Source: Psococerastis gibbosa
Taxonomy: Eukaryota; Arthropoda; Insecta; Psocodea; Psocidae
Direction: 5' to 3'
Length of the DNA stretch: 64,000 bases
Assembly (NCBI GenBank): GCA_963971405.1
Contig: OZ020484.1
Span: 40,942,770-41,006,769 of the forward strand
The notes beneath the pieces were generated by a model. It was given only the letters and a program-made list of their open reading frames with translations, was not told where the DNA came from and did no database searches. The position numbers and the translations under genes are program-made. Every line of letters begins with the position of its first letter. The stretch's first letter is position 1. Shown here in pieces: positions 12,190 to 22,433 of the stretch.

Positions 12190-12690
12190 GAGCGCAATGC
12201 TTGGTCTCCTGGTACTACTCTATGTAAAAGCTGTCTACAACACTTCCACTACCCTCATGGTCTCTTTCGCGCACAAGAAACAGTCTGCTATATAAGGCAA
12301 TATCAGCCTTCAACGTATACTCTAAGCACATCTATAACAAACTAGAATACGATGTCAAAAGCAGTCATAAGTCAAAAATAACTAACAAATTGAAAACACT
12401 CACTTAAGACTTAACACTCAATTGCAAAACAATTAACACAAAACACTTAATTGATATTGATATTTTTATATTGTCTATGTTTAAGTAATTTTAAGCTTGT
12501 AAGGCTGTAGCCTACCACTTAGATTGGGCGGCTATTACACTGAGGATTGTCAGTGTAATAGCCGCCCAAGATAATGCGTGACCCTCACACGCCTCACGGT
12601 ACGAGAGAGCGCAACCATTATTACAAAAACTGTATATTAGATCTTGTAAATACACGTTTATTTTATTTATTTATTTACACTTGACCTCAC
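12190..12690 (+). pseudogene. probable LINE 3' end remnant
   Basis: One plus frame reads RTRNSLLYKAISAFN and then KLEYDVKSSHKSKITNKLK before a stop. This resembles the R-x-x-S-L-x-Y-R ... F-K-x-x-L ending of some LINE reverse transcriptases. The unit closes with TTGTAAATACACG and TTTATTTTATTTATTTATTT, a TTTA tail. A 46-bp hairpin interrupts the 3' UTR. Confidence 0.3.
12524..12569. repeat. 46-bp perfect-arm hairpin
   Basis: TTGGGCGGCTATTACACTG pairs with CAGTGTAATAGCCGCCCAA around an 8-base spacer. The GGCGGCTATT end matches the terminus of the Harbinger-like MITE at 42728-43160, so it is probably a minimal internally deleted relative. Confidence 0.6.
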
Positions 12691-13430
12691 TTGAAATTTC
12701 CCCTGCTAGCGACTCCGCCCATGTTCTCCAACACTACAGAGAAGTCATAGAATAGAAAATATGTGTATTGATTCATAGTGAATGCAATAATCGTTCAAAG
12801 ACGTATAATACGCTGTTACTTCCAAAAATTCAATTTGAACCTTAGAAAACATCCTCACGTTGTGCACGCGGCACCTTAATCTTTTGCGCATTTCCTCATA
12901 GCTCCGCACTGCCCTTTTCACACAGCTGTTCATAACGCCCGATATTCATACCATACGGTGTCACCGACAGATAGGGGATGTTGAAGCACAGTGCGCGGTT
13001 TTAAACCGGAAAATATTAAACCATTTATTGACATAAAGCTGTCATTTGAGTTGAAAGCTAAAAAGAATTTAGTGGACTGAGGGCCCTTATCAAGATTAAC
13101 TGTACACAAAGTGCTCGCGTTATGGCTCCGATCCATTACTGCAACACAATCCAAAATTAAAACCCTGCCACCTTTTTTTGGAAAAACTAGTTAAACCCCA
13201 TGTACACGGGTGCTGATAGAGGGTGTTTACAGCAAAACATTTGCCACCCCCCCCCCCCTGACTCTACCGAAGACCAGTGTTTGGTCTTATGGGGGCCCCT
13301 GGGCCGGAATTGTGTGGAGGCCCATTCTCGGGCAGAAACGTCTTGCACCATTCACGAATATTTCACTATCATTTATAAATTAGAGGCACTGGATGCAAAA
13401 TAGAAAACTATAGAGTAAGGCGATTTGTCA
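12691..13430. other. intergenic, no gene seen
   Basis: Contains a C14-type run near 13245. No supported coding frame. Confidence 0.35.
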
Positions 13431-13433
13431 TTA

Positions 13434-13575
13434 GGCGCATAAATTCCACCGACGTCAATAGTCAAAATAATGCTGATATTGACGTGGTAGCAGACATTTT
13501 TACACTGTCTTTAATGTCTGCTACCACGTCAATATCAGCATTATTTTGACTATTGACGTCGGTGGAATATGCGCC
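13434..13575. mobile_element. Harbinger-like foldback MITE, nearly perfect palindrome
   Basis: TTA at 13431-13433 and 13576-13578 flanks a 142-bp element starting GGCGCATAAATTCCACC and ending GGTGGAATATGCGCC. The arms (CGACGTCAATAGTCAAAATAA and TGACGTGGTAGCAGACATT) pair almost perfectly with a loop of about 10 bases. The 3-bp TTA duplication and GGCGC ends fit PIF/Harbinger MITEs. Confidence 0.85.
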
Positions 13576-13885
13576 TTAATGCCAGGGCACGTTCCAATTT
13601 CCCGCCAAATATTTCGAAAAGTTTATTTACTTGCTTTAGTTTGTTGTTTAAATTTTTTAAACTATTGCGATTTTTTGTGGCTTTTTCTGTGGGAGCCCCT
13701 CTTCTGTGGAGGCCTTGGGGTCATGGCCTTCCTGGCCTCATAGCCAAACCCGGCACTGCACTCCTTCATACGCTTCAACCTAGAAGAACTAACCCTAGAA
13801 AGCACTCAGCCACTCAAACTATTATTTTTCCCTGAATTTAGAATTTTAAAAATTATTCATATGAATTAATTAGTGATGTATAACT

Positions 13886-14106
13886 CCTGCAGCCTGATCA
13901 TGGCGAATATAATGCCGGAATTAATTTAATCCCCTGGTATTAATAATGTAAACAAACAAATTTTGAATAGTACTTTCCATTATAAAATTATCTTGTTATT
14001 ATCATTATAATTATTATAATCGCCTCGATCAGGCTGCAGGGGATTAAATAAATACCAGGGGATTAAATAAATACCGGTATTATAATCGCCATAATCAGGC
14101 TGCAGG
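13886..14106. mobile_element. GCAGCCTGATC palindromic MITE (family B), rearranged
   Basis: Starts CCTGCAGCCTGATCATGG and ends ATAATCAGGCTGCAGG. It contains an additional internal end (GCCTCGATCAGGCTGCAGG at 14022), so it looks like one copy inserted in or recombined with another. Confidence 0.7.
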
Positions 14107-14109
14107 TGG

Positions 14110-14725
14110 GCTCGATTCTTACGGACTGAATCCGATGTCATGGCAAAGGTGCCGGTACGGCTAGGCTTGGGCGGAGTGTTCAGAATTGCTTGTTCCTATG
14201 AACTATGATATTACAAATATAGTAGGGTAGGAGCCAGGAGGGTAGGCTATTAAATATCTTGGACAACATCCAATACTTGTGTCTCTCTTACACTAATTTA
14301 TATTATCATTTTAAATAATTTTTCTGATATTCTTATTTTATTATTTTAGATTAGCACTTTTTGCATATTTAACCTCGTCCTTCTCTCGACCGTCGCTTTC
14401 TCATTGAATAATGAGCAAATTGTACTTCTTTGTCCTTACCCCAGACCAAATTAACCAGACAAACTTATATTTTCCGTGTAAACTGAGAACAAACTGCAGT
14501 GAGCTTAAGTAAGCAAGCGAGGTGTACTAACAGATGAGGGGTGCCCAAGAAGAGAAGGGTGATTCATAAAGCTCAACGTGCAGCTTCATTTGTTACAACT
14601 TTGTTTCCAACTGCTGGAGGTCGTTGCTTAACATCCCAACAGGGGGATTTTATTTTGGTGCTGGGTCAAAACTCTGAATCAAAATATATACCTAAACCTC
14701 CATGAATATTCTCAGCAGTTTCGTG
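14110..14725. other. intergenic, nothing recognised
   Basis: No supported feature. Confidence 0.35.
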
Positions 14726-14727
14726 TA

Positions 14728-14940
14728 TAGGTATAGTCCACGCAAAATGAGAAAAGTATGGACATAGTATGTTTTGATCCTGTGCAACTCTATAAAAATA
14801 TTCTTTGCACCATTTTGTGGTACCTTGTTGCATTGGATGCAAGACAAAACAAAAATTGTGCAAAGAATATTTTTACAGTGTTGCACAGGATCAAAACATT
14901 CCATGTTCATACTTTTCTCATTTTGCGTGGACTATACCTA
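14728..14940. mobile_element. palindromic MITE with TA flanks
   Basis: GGTATAGTCCACGCAAAATG at the left pairs with CATTTTGCGTGGACTATACC at the right, and the arms extend some 95 bases through GATCCTGTGCAAC and AATATTCTTTGCAC. TA flanks both ends, which would fit a Tc1/mariner-type MITE. TA alone is weak evidence. Confidence 0.75.
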
Positions 14941-14977
14941 GCTATCTAAATCACCATCAGAGAGCCAAGGGCCACTT

Positions 14978-15235
14978 TTAGGTTAGAGACATGGACACAA
15001 ACGGAGAAGAATAAAAACTCATGAAGAATTTGGGAGCCGATGGGGAGTATGAACTAATACATGCCCAAGAAGGTGAAGCTGAAGGCAGAGAATCCATGGG
15101 GAGAAGGAAAAAAAGGTGGACGTAAGCGAAGTCGTTAACGTTCACAACTGGAGGAGAAAAGCGGCATAGAGAGGCGAGTGGCGGAACGGTGAGCTTGCAG
15201 CGGGCCAAGGTGCTTAACGGACTTAAGTAAGTAAT
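14978..15235 (+). pseudogene. possible LINE C-terminus remnant
   Basis: A plus frame contains GRRKKRWT followed by a stop and a further basic stretch. The pattern G-R-x-x-K-R-W is common near the end of several LINE polyproteins. Too decayed for assignment. Confidence 0.2.
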
Positions 15236-15240
15236 ACTTA

Positions 15241-15713
15241 GGCGCTTATTCCACAAACGTCAATGGTGATAGTAAATGTAGTATTGACGGAAATTTGATT
15301 TTTACTCTATGCCATAGTTAAAATTGATCAATGATCATAGAGTAAAATCACGCGTTGCAAACAGTAACAAACTAAAATGTCATGGGATATGTTAAGTACA
15401 AACATTTTATATTTTATTGTTTATGAAACAATTTTCATCCATTAAACAGATCGGTGAAGGTCGATCTTACTTCGGATCTCCTACTATTATTAGGTTTTAT
15501 TAAAAATAATATAAGTGTTCGAAGAAAACAAATACAAACTAAATTTCAAAAAACAAATGCAAACAAATTTAAAAAATTTGGCGCATACGTGTCATTAGAA
15601 GAAAAGTGTTCAATAGTTGAAAAAACCAGTGGAATGGCGTTTATCAATGAAAAATTCAAATTTCCGTCAATACTACATTTACTATCACTATTGCCGTTGG
15701 TGGAAAAAGCGCC
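15241..15713. mobile_element. Harbinger-like MITE, 473 bp
   Basis: TTA duplications at 15238-15240 and 15714-15716 flank GGCGCTTATTCCACAAACG ... GTTGGTGGAAAAAGCGCC. The arms carry GTCAATGGTGATAGTAAATG and its complement. The interior has the family core AAAATTGATCAATGATCATA and ATGTCATGGGATATG. The open frame at 15454-15846 overruns the right end and is probably not a gene. Confidence 0.85.
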
Positions 15714-15716
15714 TTA

Positions 15717-16050
15717 CCTGCTTGTAGAAGCTGTATGTATAGGAAAATCCATTACCAGCCTAGGTACATTCAACGATTCAACCAAAATCAGCAAATTAAG
15801 CATACGCTTAAATACTTTACATAATTGGAGCATATGTTTCTATTAATTGAAATTTTTTTACAAGAGCATTTGCTTCAGGAAAAAATGTTTTTCTTCAAGA
15901 TAAAAAGATAATATTTAAAGTAATTCCTTGCACCACCCGCGTCACCCATGTTGTTTCTCAAGCTCATTGTCCTGAAGCAAATCCTAATAATTAGAACTAA
16001 TTGGTTATGAATATATAAGTAAATACTTTTTTTTATGAATCCGGCTGATT
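15717..16050. other. intergenic, nothing recognised
   Basis: No supported feature. Confidence 0.35.
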
Positions 16051-16054
16051 ATCT

Positions 16055-16140
16055 GTACCTGGCCGATCGCATGGCGTGTAAAGACTCGCACAAGTGCAAG
16101 CACGTTACCAACTGGCCATCGAAGTCGAATAAAAATATAT
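16055..16140 (-). repeat. SINE-like family C fragment
   Basis: On the minus strand it shows the CTTCGATGGCCA start, the A-box region and ACTTGTGCGAGTCTTTACAC of the copy at 17350. Its 3' half is missing. Confidence 0.55.
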
Positions 16141-16509
16141 AATCAACCCATGGATCAATTCACTGTCTTGGGATAGGGAAAATGTAAATCTAAACCGAAA
16201 TTCAACTGCAGTATAACTATTTACAAAGGAACTATTACGGTACCTATCCTAACTGATAAATAGGAGAGCATGTACGGGTTCAATTATACCGGTTCTATAC
16301 GTAAATCATAGAATAATCGTAAATCAGTCGAGCAAATGGCCTCCTGTTTTCGAAAGATTATTTCTACCTTATTATTATTTTTTCAACAATTTCATATTGA
16401 TAGTTTTTCTCTGTTATTTATTGACTTTATATAATTGGAAAAAAACACAACATTGTAAACCTGCTATCCCAGCGAAGTTAGAGCCTGAAGGCCCTCTCAA
16501 TTACACTTA

Positions 16510-16906
16510 GGCGCATATTCCACCGACCGGCTAGGGCTAAATACAAATACGGTGACGTGGTAACAGACATTCAAGACTTAGGCGGGGTTTCCATCGACCT
16601 CGCATTGCAGAATGCAAATGACATTGACGGAAATGTTAGTTTTTCTTTTTATAGAAATCTATTAAAATTTGTTTGTAATTAACATATCCCATGACGCCAT
16701 TTTTTAATTTTAGTTTGTTTTTTTGTGATTTTACTCTATGATCATTGATCAATTTTAACTATGGCATAGAGTAAAACAAACATTTCCGTCAATGTCATTT
16801 GCATTCTGCAATGCGAGGTCGGTGGAAACCCCGCCTAAGTCTTGAATGACTGTTACCACGTCACCGTATTTGTATTTAGCCCTAGCCGGTCGGTGGAATA
16901 AGCGTC
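16510..16906. mobile_element. Harbinger-like MITE with nested arms, 397 bp
   Basis: TTA at 16507-16509 and 16907-16909 flanks GGCGCATATTCCACCGACC ... GGTCGGTGGAATAAGCGTC. About 75 bases in, each arm contains a second terminus-like GGCGGGGTTTCCA preceded by TTA. The core has the palindrome TGATCATTGATCAATT and CCCATGACGCCAT. Confidence 0.9.
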
Positions 16907-16935
16907 TTAGGAAGTGAGCTATTAAACACGACCAG

Positions 16936-17604
16936 CAGGCTGATCATGGCAATTTTAATCCCGGGGGTAATATAATACCATGTCACGTGATGGGATTAAT
17001 TTAATTGTTTAAAATAAAAGCTAGCAAATTTGAGATTTTTTTAATTTTTGATGTTGGTGTAATCGTGGCAAGCGCGGAAAATTCCAATTGTGTCTATTTA
17101 AACAATTGAATGATCTTCAGCTATATTTTTGGTGAGTTTCTTTATTTTTTAGACTTAGAAAAATTATTTATAATCCTTAATATACTAATTCTAAATTTAA
17201 ACTTGTTTATTTCCAGGGCCATATGTGTTAATATGTGCTATTTAATATGTTACGGCAGCGTCGCGTCAGTTCAGTTCTTCAGTATTGCCAGCATCACATT
17301 TTAAAAAATTCTGAAATTTGCTCGTTATTTATTTTAAACGATTGAATTAATTTCGACTTCGACTTCGATGGCCAGGTGGTAACGTGCTTGCACTTGTGCG
17401 AGTCTTTACACGCCTTGCGATCGGAGACGTATCGTAGCTCAACACGGGTACTAACCTATAGAGGCGACTGAAGAGGTCAATCGGATGCATTCATAAAATT
17501 GTTTGTATGCAATTAATCTTTTTATTAAAAAAAAAAAAAAAAATCCATCACGCGACATAGTATTATATTACCCCCGGAATTAAAATCGCCATGATCAGCC
17601 TGCA
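16936..17604. mobile_element. family B MITE interrupted by a SINE-like repeat
   Basis: The ends AGGCTGATCATGGCAATTTT and AAATCGCCATGATCAGCCTG pair, followed inward by CCCGGGGGTAATATAATAC and its complement with CACGTGATGGG/CCATCACGCG. The family C repeat at 17350-17545 lies inside it. Confidence 0.75.
17350..17545 (+). repeat. SINE-like repeat, family C, with poly(A) tail
   Basis: Runs from CTTCGATGGCCAGGTGGTAAC through ACTTGTGCGAGTC, GATCGGAGACG, AACACGGGTACTAACCTA, GAGGCGACTGAAGAGGTCAA and TTGTTTGTATGCAATTAATC to an A-rich tail at 17525-17543. The poly(A) and its insertion inside another element indicate retrotransposition. Confidence 0.7.
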
Positions 17605-17642
17605 GAAAGCAACGAGGGTTCTAAATTCCCTAATCTCATAAT

Positions 17643-17946
17643 CTCAGTTTGGGATCGAGTTCCAAAGTACGGCAGACGAAACAGTAAAAAACTTGTGAGA
17701 CATGCCAGTGCGGTGGAGAGGAATTTCAAGAAGGACACCTCTCGTGTTAGACAACATGTTTATGGTAGAGGAAAGGTATGGGGGGGGGGGGGTCTGATGT
17801 AGAATTTTGTACACAAGAACGGCTTGAAGGAGGAATCTACGCTCATCTAACTTGAGCAATGAATATAATATTACACTGGGGCGCCCAGTTTTGAAAAAGT
17901 CTGGGGGGGGGGCAAAAGTAAGAGATAACCTCCCCCCCCCCCCCAC
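17643..17946 (-). pseudogene. LINE reverse transcriptase C-terminal remnant
   Basis: The minus frame contains KLDERRFLLQAVLVYKILH, PPYLSSTINM, then SHKFFTVSSAVLWNSIPN, the typical end of a non-LTR reverse transcriptase. Poly-C/poly-G runs at 17780 and 17905-17945 disrupt its ends. Confidence 0.65.
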
Positions 17947-17949
17947 ACA

Positions 17950-18620
17950 CCAACTACCAAGGAATTATGGATTTACCACATGAGAAAATTTTGTTTTAGC
18001 ATTTTTAATGAAGCAACACCTTAGACTCTTATACCCCTAGTCCTTATTAAGTTGCTACCCTTAAAAAAGCTAAAACAAAAAGCGTGTTTGAATTAATTTC
18101 TTACAGAATATATAACCTAAGTAAGTACTTACCTATATTTGCGCCAAAATTCAAGCATTCTAGTATTAGTATTATACTAGTTAAACACCCCTCCCCCCCC
18201 CCCCTTCCTGTAGTAGGCACCCCTGATCTCCTGATATTACAAGTACCGCGAGCTAGCTATCCCATAGGTTTTTGCTCCCAATGAACTATCCTCTTGAATC
18301 ACGACTTGGTAGCAGTTGAACCACAACAATAAGTAGTGTGTAACTCAACACTAGCAGCTACCTGCCCAGAATTGAGATAGTTTTTCCAAGATATTGTGAA
18401 GCATATCCCTGCGGCAAACTGCGAAGTTCAACTCGTGTGCGTGATCCGAATCGGCAACAACTACAAAAATCATTTTTTGCCACTCCTTTTTCTTCAACTT
18501 AGCTTTGTCAATATTTATGACTTCATGGCAAACCCTTACAAGACGATACTGGGCCACTCCAGGACCACCTCACAATCTGTGAGATTTTATTGCTTTCTTA
18601 TTTATACGTGAGTACAAAAA
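17950..18620. other. intergenic, no gene seen
   Basis: Contains a C-run near 18190. Overlapping frames on both strands at 18351-18611 have no recognisable content. Confidence 0.35.
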
Positions 18621-18629
18621 AATATATCT

Positions 18630-18770
18630 GTAAAATTATAAATTTCGACGGATTTACACGATTTGATGTCCCAGGAACTAAAAAAGTAATTTTTACGAAA
18701 TGTGTGTCTTTCGGTTAGTTGGCGGTCTGTCTGTCCGGCGATTTGTGCTGGACTAATTGTGTGAGACTCA
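18630..18770 (-). repeat. partial element E
   Basis: Shares ATTTCGACGGATTTACACG, GTCCCAGGAACTAAAAAAGT, TTTACGAAATG and CTGTCTGTC in the order of the terminal third of element E, reading inward from its right end. Confidence 0.55.
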
Positions 18771-19574
18771 AGAATTCATTAATATCAGAGCAAGTTCTAA
18801 CACGGTGACTTGGCGCTATGTACTATATAGCCTAAAGTTGAACCCATGTCCATTCAAATATTTTTTTAATGACATAAATTGGGCTATGTATGAATTGAGA
18901 GTCCCTTGACACCCGAAAGAAGGTACTAACAAGGTAGATAAAAGAGAAGTATTTTTATTCTTAAGAATAAATGCCATAACAATAAAGATGCTCATGAAAA
19001 TTCTTGAAGCTGAAAGATAAAACTCCATGGCCTGAATGAGGAACTTGGATTTACCGTAAAACAAAGAACGAGATCTTTGAGAACAATAAACGTAATAGCT
19101 GGCTCACAAAATTATGCGCAAAATGCTGAGCATTCTTGAAATTCAGTATGTTTTGAACGAAACCCTCGAGACGTAACAGAAATTGTATACTAATGAGACC
19201 TAATACTGTTTCAGTTGGATGATTTTGGTATTGCTTACAGCAGACCTAGCACCAACGGAAAAGAATAACTTACCCAAAGAATTATTTAAAACATTCAAAT
19301 CCATTATTTAAAATATCCCAACGCAAGAAGACAATATTCAACTGGTTTGTCAAGATTGGCTCGATATGAGACTCGAAAAAATGGTTTTGTCTTCGTGCCG
19401 TATTGGGGTTACCAGATTTTCTAAATTTCAATCTCCTCATAATGGCGTTTTATCTAGTCTAAATGGTTTTTTGTAAAATGTAGATTGTGAGATTTCTTGT
19501 GTAAAGGGAGAGAAGGAGATTTGATGCTAGCATCGGATGGATCTTACCTTGTTGAAGGCTAGCAGATTGTTTTT

Positions 19575-19790
19575 GCTTTCCAATTTATACGTAGTATACG
19601 GAAAGCTTTGTGATGGTCGAAATTTCCGATTCCGAGATTTCAACGGAATTACACGTTTTGAGGTCCCAGGAAAAAAAAAGTGGTTTTTACGAAATGGCTG
19701 TCTGTCGCTCTGTCTGTCTGTCTGTCGGTTGCTCTGTCTGTCTGTCTGTTCATCGATTTCCGGGCAAACTACCTACTCGTTGTGAGTTAC
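19575..19790 (-). repeat. partial element E with CTGT microsatellite
   Basis: Begins GCTTTCCAATTTATACGTAG (terminus), then GATGGTCGAAATTTCCGATT, GAGGTCCCAGGAAA, and a (CTGT)n tract at 19700-19750. It stops shortly before the solo LTR. Confidence 0.65.
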
Positions 19791-19824
19791 GGTGGAAATC
19801 AGAGATACGGTAGTAGGTAGGTAG

Positions 19825-20371
19825 TGTTACGCCCCAGGCCTAACACAAGAGCATACGCTATTCTTGGCCTAGGCTCAGGGCTGAGGACAGACGGCAAACC
19901 TCTGTTGTGTAAATGTTATATCGGTCGCCACGTATGTCCTTAGCCATAATGTATAAATCACGAACCTTGGGTTCGAAGAAGGAGAGAGTTTTAGAGAGTC
20001 CAGAGAGAGAGTTTGGAGACTATGGATAGAGTTTTGGAGTCGATAGAGTCTAGTGAGACAGAACTGATTCACCATGTGAGTTGATAAACGGTGCAAGTAG
20101 GAGTAAGCTCCTATGGATGTATGAGTAAGTACGTTATCATGTAGCCCTTACGTAACTAAGTTGCCCCCCCCCAATTCATTATGTTGTCCCTTGTCCCTTA
20201 AATACTTAAGTTGTCCCTAAGTTATAATGTGGTATTAATGTTTTGTGTCTTAATATAATATAAGGTATTTGGTACCATCCTATAAGCTTATATATAATTC
20301 CCCTCTCATAAGTCCACTCTGAATACTCTAATCTATAGAAGGCCCCAATTAGTGGTATTCGGAGTGTGACA
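19825..20371. mobile_element. solo LTR with 5-bp target duplication
   Basis: A 547-bp block begins TGTTACGCCCCAGG and ends CGGAGTGTGACA (TGT...ACA ends, with TGTTAC/GTGACA as short inverted repeats). It is flanked by GGTAG at 19820-19824 and 20372-20376. An A/T-rich promoter-like AATATAATATAAGG lies at about 20250. No internal retroelement sequence borders it, so it is a solo LTR left by recombination. A 5-bp duplication fits Ty3/gypsy or Bel/Pao families. Confidence 0.72.
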
Positions 20372-20376
20372 GGTAG

Positions 20377-21077
20377 TTAGCAGCGAAATTTTGTATTTAC
20401 AATTTTGATCATCAGCAACATCGATCTTCAGTGTCATAAAAATAGTATTTTCATTGATATATCATTTACAAAAAAATTTAATTTATGTTTCTATTTTGAA
20501 ACTTTGTAATCTTTCTTTTTTAATAATAGTAAAGATAAAATTTGTGGATCCTTCTAGTTACGGTAAACTAAAATGTCAATGACAGCAATCACTTCCTAGA
20601 AATAATATCAAAGTGTTTGCAGATTTGAACCATGATCAAAATTGACATAATGAATTTCTGAGCTTAAAGCCAATAAATCAACAATGAATAGCTAAGCTAA
20701 ATGAACGTTGGGAGTGGAAAATAATTACCAATTGAAAGTGGAAAATGGCAGCATTGACAGCCAAATTGGGAACAAAAGGGAGCCGGTTGTTGTTTTTCCT
20801 GTCGGATCTGCCCGCAGCAAGTCACGGCCTAATTCGATCAGACTTTGAATATTCAAAGGGCTTGGGACTGTTTACATTAATCAAACTAACCGGAACTTCA
20901 CCCTTTCCCCCAAAATTATCAGCTCAGGAGTGCTTACGGTAGGTATGCTAAACTCATGGGCTATAATACAATTTTCAGGTTCTACAGAAGGTGGTGGTGA
21001 CCCTATATCCTTTACCAACATATATTCTGATTTTTTAGTCACCCCGACGTGTAGAGCCTAGCCTCTATTTAAATTTT
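20377..21077. other. intergenic, no gene seen
   Basis: A 65-codon frame at 20745-20942 has no recognisable content. Confidence 0.35.
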
Positions 21078-21452
21078 AACGGCAGCCCTATTATGGTGAT
21101 TTGGTATTAACGTAATACGACTGTTTAAAACAAATGATTTCAAAATGCGCGGGAAATTCAAATGAATAAATTAATATTTTTGTTGAGTTATTAATTTTTT
21201 CTCACTTAGATGACGACAAGTTAATTTAAATTCTTATTATATTTCAAAATTCTATCTGTGCATTTTAATGTTTGTAAGTAGGCTATTTTCTTCAATTATT
21301 AAACAATGCAACCATTTTCTAGTAATTTATTCCAACAATTTATTAATATGAATTCCCCGCGCATATTTTAACACCTACACATTACAAATGCGGCATTAAA
21401 AAAATAAACCACTGTATAATGTTAATCCCAAATCGCCATGATAGGGCTGCTG
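21078..21452. mobile_element. family B-related MITE (GCAGCCCTATTATGG ends)
   Basis: CAGCCCTATTATGGTGATTTGG at the left pairs with CCAAATCGCCATGATAGGGCTG at the right. The interior shares AAAATGCGCGGGAAATTCAA and GAATTCCCCGCGCATATTTT with the copy at 25567-25955. Confidence 0.75.
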
Positions 21453-21775
21453 GATTTGGATTAATGTCATATGTCATTAGTTGAGAAAGAATCATTTGTA
21501 GTTCTAGATTCTATATCATAATAGTCATTTGTCTCGTATGATTCGTAGTTTGAGCAGCACCTGTACCATCATTTACATATTTACAGTTGTATAAATGCTG
21601 ATATACAAGCATATCACTTCAAGTACAGCTACTATAATCATTGCTATTACTACCTTTAATGATTTAATGCTCAATAACTTACATTTTTCTCTTTATCTTG
21701 CACAAGTATTAGCGAAATACTATCAGTACTGGCTACAACCATTTCTAGTCATATCGAGCATGGTACTTCCTTGTT

Positions 21776-21862
21776 GAGTGGAGAGAGAGCTTTCTAACCT
21801 TGTAAATAACTCCGCTAGGTTGGCTAAAATACAGTATATAACAAAAGGACATTATTTATTTA
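21776..21862 (+). repeat. 3' part of tRNA-Glu-like SINE
   Basis: Matches the 3' portion of the SINE: TTGAGTGGAGAGAG, AACTCCGCTAGGTTGGCT and a TTATTTATTTATTC tail. Confidence 0.65.
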
Positions 21863-22037
21863 TTCATATAGGCAAATAGTTATTTCAGTACAAGCTTCTT
21901 CTTCAACCAGACCTTAGCCACTATGAATTTCAAGTCGCAGGGCACTGGCATTAGCATTAGAATCAATTACCTTATATTATGGAAATTATACTAGCAAAAA
22001 GACGGAGACGTAGAGGAGACAGGTAGTGTTCTGCTTG

Positions 22038-22433
22038 GGCGGGGTTTCCACCGATCTCTCATTGCAGAATGCAAAGACATTGACGTGGTAGCAGACATTT
22101 AAGACTTAGGCAGGGTTTCCGACGACCTCTCATTGCAGAATGCAAATGACATTGACGGAAATTTGATTTTTTTCTTTTTATAGAAATCTATTAAAATGTT
22201 TGTACTTAACATATATCATGACGCCATTTTTTAATTTTAGTTTGTTTGCTTGTGATTTTACTCTATGATCATTGATTAATTTTAACTGTGGCATAGAGTA
22301 AAACAAAAATTTCCGTCAATGTCATTTGCATTCTGCAATGAGAGGTGGGTGGAATACCCGCCTAAGTCTTGAATGTCTGCTACCACGTCAATGTCTTTGC
22401 ATTCTGCAATGAGAGGTTGGTGGAAACCCCGCC
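22038..22433. mobile_element. Harbinger-like MITE, second terminus type
   Basis: Ends GGCGGGGTTTCCACCGATC / GGTTGGTGGAAACCCCGCC, flanked by TTG and TTA. After the end comes ACATTGACGTGGTAGCAGAC, then a further TTAGGCAGGGTTTCC terminus-like block, then the family core. Outer and inner ends are of the same type here, unlike the 16510 copy. Confidence 0.85.

Noticed and set aside
13434..13575. CRISPR repeat or microRNA cluster
   Set aside because: A single palindrome with transposon ends and TTA duplications; no spacer array and a eukaryotic context. Small RNA production is possible but not shown.
15454..15846. 130-codon frame as a Harbinger protein
   Set aside because: It crosses the right end of the MITE into flanking DNA and shows no transposase or Myb motif.
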